A stretch of DNA of 64,000 bases. Source: CADEFQ01 sp035433705. Lineage in GTDB: Bacteria > Pseudomonadota > Gammaproteobacteria > Steroidobacterales > Steroidobacteraceae. Location: assembly GCA_035433705.1 (NCBI GenBank), contig DAORVK010000008.1, forward strand, positions 21,349 to 85,348. Direction: 5' to 3'. Under the pieces are notes generated by a model. The model made no database searches, was not told where the DNA came from, and saw only the letters and a program-made list of their open reading frames with translations. The position numbers and the translations under genes are program-made. Positions 62,080-64,000 of the stretch are shown piece after piece (positions within the stretch are counted from its first letter, which is position 1; every line of letters begins with the position of its first letter).

Positions 62080-62907
62080 ATGACTCGAGCCCTGCTCGCC
62101 GCCACCCTGATTGCGTGCGGTCTCCTCGCCTGCTCGCGCGATGCAGCACCGCCTGCTGCTGCGCCAGCCACCGAAGCGCCGGCTACCGCACCCGCGCAGA
62201 CAGTGGCACCGGCACCTGCTGACGCGGCGACTGCCAGCCAGGAAAGCTCCGGGGACGCTGCAGAAGGGGAGCCCGACGCCGCCCTCGAACGGCTTGCCAC
62301 AATGCCCGCAGCCGACGAACTTCCAAGTGGCCGCTGGAAGGCTGGCGTCAACTACAAACCGATCGTGCCTGCCCAGCCCACCGACACTCCAGCGGGCAAG
62401 GTCGAGGTCATGGAGGTCTTCTGGTACGGCTGCGGACACTGCTACGCGCTCGAGCCCTACATGACGAACTGGGAGAAGACCAAGCCGGCCTACATCGAAT
62501 TTGTGCGTATGCCCGTCATGTGGAACCCCGTCAACGCAGCGCACGCGCGGCTGTACTACACGCTCGTCGCGCTCAAGCGCACGGATCTGAACGCGAAGGT
62601 GTTCGACGAAATCCACACCCGGGGCAACATGCTTGCCGCGAACGACGAGGCGCGCACGCGTCAGCTGCAACTCGCCTTCGCGAAGGCGAACGGCATCGCC
62701 GAGACCGATTTCCTGCGCGAGTACGACGGCTTTTTCGTCAACACGCAGCTGAAGCACGCCGAGGAAACGACACGGCGCTATCGCGTGGATGCCACACCCG
62801 TCGTGTTTGTCGCCGGCAAGTACCAGACAGACGTCGGTCTCGCCGGCGGTCAGACCGAGCTGACCCAGCTGATCGACGCCCTCGCGGCCCACGAGAAGCG
62901 CCGGTAA
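62080..62907 (+). CDS. dsbA: DsbA-type thiol:disulfide interchange protein, predicted lipoprotein
   Basis: 275 residues. The start MTRALLAATLIACGLLACSRD has a lipobox (LLAC, Cys18), so the protein is probably membrane-tethered. A Pro/Ala-rich linker of about 50 residues leads to a thioredoxin domain with FWYGCGHCYALEPY (C118, C121) and cis-proline in VDATPVVFV. It introduces disulfides in the periplasm. E. coli DsbA is soluble, so the lipid anchor and linker are the odd points. It follows cytochrome c4 after 17 bases. An alternative TTG at 62059 would add seven residues before the signal. Confidence 0.9.
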   Translation: MTRALLAATLIACGLLACSRDAAPPAAAPATEAPATAPAQTVAPAPADAATASQESSGDAAEGEPDAALERLATMPAADELPSGRWKAGVNYKPIVPAQPTDTPAGKVEVMEVFWYGCGHCYALEPYMTNWEKTKPAYIEFVRMPVMWNPVNAAHARLYYTLVALKRTDLNAKVFDEIHTRGNMLAANDEARTRQLQLAFAKANGIAETDFLREYDGFFVNTQLKHAEETTRRYRVDATPVVFVAGKYQTDVGLAGGQTELTQLIDALAAHEKRR

Positions 62908-62930
62908 AAGGCGCACAGCGGCGCATCGGC

Positions 62931-63911
62931 ATGCTGAGCGCGTTCCTACCCGGCCTGAACGGCCTCACGCGGGTCGAGCCGGACTGCGAGGTCGCACTGC
63001 CGAAGGAGGCGCTGTGGCTCGACCTCCTCGACCCTACGCCGGCCGACGAGAAGCGCCTCGAGGCCGCGTTCGACATCGGCATCCCGACGCGCGAGGAAAT
63101 GCGCGAGATCGAGTCGTCGAACCGCCTGTATGAGGACGCGGGCGCGCTCTTCATGACAGCGACTGTCATCACGAAACTCGATTCCGACCTGCCGGAGAGC
63201 ACCCAGATCACTTTCATCCTCACGGGTACGCGACTGATCACGGTTCGCTACGTCGACCCGCTCCCCTTCAGGCGCTTCATCGCCCACGCCGAGCGCCACG
63301 CCGCGAGCTGCAGTTCGGGCGCGGCAATTTTCGCGGGGCTCCTCGAGTCGATCATCAACCGCATCGCCGACGTGCTCGAGCGCGCCGGCAGCGCGCTCGA
63401 CTCCGAGTCGGCCGGCATCTTTGCGCACACTTCGCCGGGCCGGCGGCGCTCGGCCTCGCGCGACTTCCGCGGAATCCTCGAACGGCTCGGCCAGAACGGC
63501 GAACTGCTGTCGAAGTCGCGCGAGAGCCTTGTATCGCTCGGCCGGCTGCTCGCGTTCGCGCAACAGCAGCCAACGAGCTTCTTCACCCAGGACGTGCGCG
63601 CGCGCTTCCGGATGCTCTCGCGCGACGTACTGGCGATGAGCGATCACGTCAGCTACCTGGGCAACAAGGTGCAGTTCCTGCTCGAGGCAACGCTCGGCAT
63701 GGTCAACATCGAGCAGAACGCGATCATCAAGATCTTCTCGGTCGCAGCGGTCGTGCTGCTGCCGCCGACGACGATCGCGAGCGTCTACGGCATGAATTTC
63801 CATCATATGCCGGAGCTCGAATGGGTCGCCGGCTATCCATTTGCGCTCGGCCTCATGGTCGTGTCGGCCGTCCTGCCGTACATGTGGTTCAAGCGCAAAG
63901 GCTGGCTATAA
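62931..63911 (+). CDS. corA: CorA-family magnesium/divalent metal channel
   Basis: 326 residues. The soluble N-terminal funnel (WLDLLDPTPADEKRLEAAF, GIPTREEMREIESSNRLYE) leads to long helices and two C-terminal membrane helices, with the selectivity motif YGMNF between them and a basic end (WFKRKGWL). It takes up magnesium as a pentamer in the inner membrane. The stop codon overlaps the -10 of the tRNA gene. Confidence 0.93.
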   Translation: MLSAFLPGLNGLTRVEPDCEVALPKEALWLDLLDPTPADEKRLEAAFDIGIPTREEMREIESSNRLYEDAGALFMTATVITKLDSDLPESTQITFILTGTRLITVRYVDPLPFRRFIAHAERHAASCSSGAAIFAGLLESIINRIADVLERAGSALDSESAGIFAHTSPGRRRSASRDFRGILERLGQNGELLSKSRESLVSLGRLLAFAQQQPTSFFTQDVRARFRMLSRDVLAMSDHVSYLGNKVQFLLEATLGMVNIEQNAIIKIFSVAAVVLLPPTTIASVYGMNFHHMPELEWVAGYPFALGLMVVSAVLPYMWFKRKGWL

Positions 63912-63912
63912 T
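63907..63912 (+). promoter_or_regulatory. -10 element of tRNA-Arg
   Basis: A perfect TATAAT overlaps the corA stop codon (TAA, 63909-63911) and lies 11 bases before the mature tRNA, with no clear -35. The tRNA can be made independently of corA. Confidence 0.6.
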
Positions 63913-63923
63913 TCACGGTTCGG

Positions 63924-64000
63924 GCGCCCGTAGCTCAGCTGGATAGAGTACTGCCCTCCGAAGGCAGGGGTCACTGGTTCGAATCCAGTCGGGCGCGCCA
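63924..64000 (+). tRNA. tRNA-Arg (CCG anticodon)
   Basis: 77 bases ending on the last base of the window with encoded CCA. Acceptor arms GCGCCCG and CGGGCGC pair fully with discriminator G; the D arm carries AGCTCAGCTGGATAGAG, the anticodon stem is CTGCC/GGCAG with loop CTCCGAA (anticodon CCG, reading CGG), and the T arm has GGTTCGAATCC. It serves a codon frequent in this GC-rich DNA. Confidence 0.96.

Noticed and set aside
1..64000. CRISPR array, prophage, integron or toxin-antitoxin locus
   Set aside because: No regularly spaced direct repeats, phage structural genes, integrase or paired small toxin-antitoxin genes were seen.

Overview
The window is GC-rich, densely coded chromosomal DNA (no gene-free stretch above about 250 bases, no insertion sequence, phage gene or CRISPR array). 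Gene content points to a gammaproteobacterium capable of nitrate respiration: FabA/FabB, TamA/TamB, YdbH, the LptM lipoprotein, FNR with a Cx2Cx5C cluster motif, UbiU/V/T, NarGHJI and a polA-engB neighbourhood. Many genes overlap by ATGA, GTGA or TGATG, so translational coupling is common. The exact family is inference; an early-branching Steroidobacterales/Nevskiales/Xanthomonadales-like lineage would fit.

Layout. 1-10.3 kb: the end of an FGGY kinase, a YheT-type hydrolase, a receiver-domain protein with a membrane anchor, YdbH and a YdbL-type lipoprotein, an SLC13 permease and a two-gene ABC-2 exporter. 10.4-14.1 kb: a divergent pair resembling FlhD and FlhC with inverted repeats between them, then NudC, a DUF4126 membrane protein and an NRDE protein. 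14.2-19.7 kb: tamA-tamB.

19.7-28.4 kb: an arginine operon, argR-argG-(P-loop gene)-argC-argD-carbamoyltransferase-argB-argH-thioesterase. The carbamoyltransferase is of the N-acylornithine class and most like the N-succinylornithine enzymes. No argA, argE or argJ is visible, and an uncharacterised P-loop gene sits where the first acylating step could be encoded. argR has a 10+10 bp palindrome over its -10 and start codon. 28.3-32.0 kb: a long palindromic element (a second copy lies at 60.7 kb), small membrane proteins, LptM, and a MerR-controlled metal P-type ATPase.

32-52.6 kb: a block for life without oxygen. It holds an FNR-type regulator, ubiU-ubiV, ubiT and ubiD (ubiquinone), fabA-fabB (unsaturated fatty acids), nadA-nadB (NAD), moeA (molybdenum cofactor), narK, narGHJI, a peptidyl-prolyl isomerase and a second narK. 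Five FNR-like sites (TTGAT-N4-ATCAA and variants) lie before fnr, ubiU, ubiT, fabA and narK. At ubiU and fabA the site centre is exactly 41.5 bases from the A of the ATG, which predicts leaderless class II FNR promoters.

52.6-64 kb: a TehA-type channel with a small membrane protein, a conserved hypothetical, a Tat-exported DUF1501 protein with its DUF1800 partner, polA, a small outer-membrane barrel, a candidate small RNA with a terminator in the polA-engB interval (the locus of Spot 42 and ErsA), engB, cytochrome c4, a lipoprotein DsbA, CorA and tRNA-Arg(CCG) ending on the last base.
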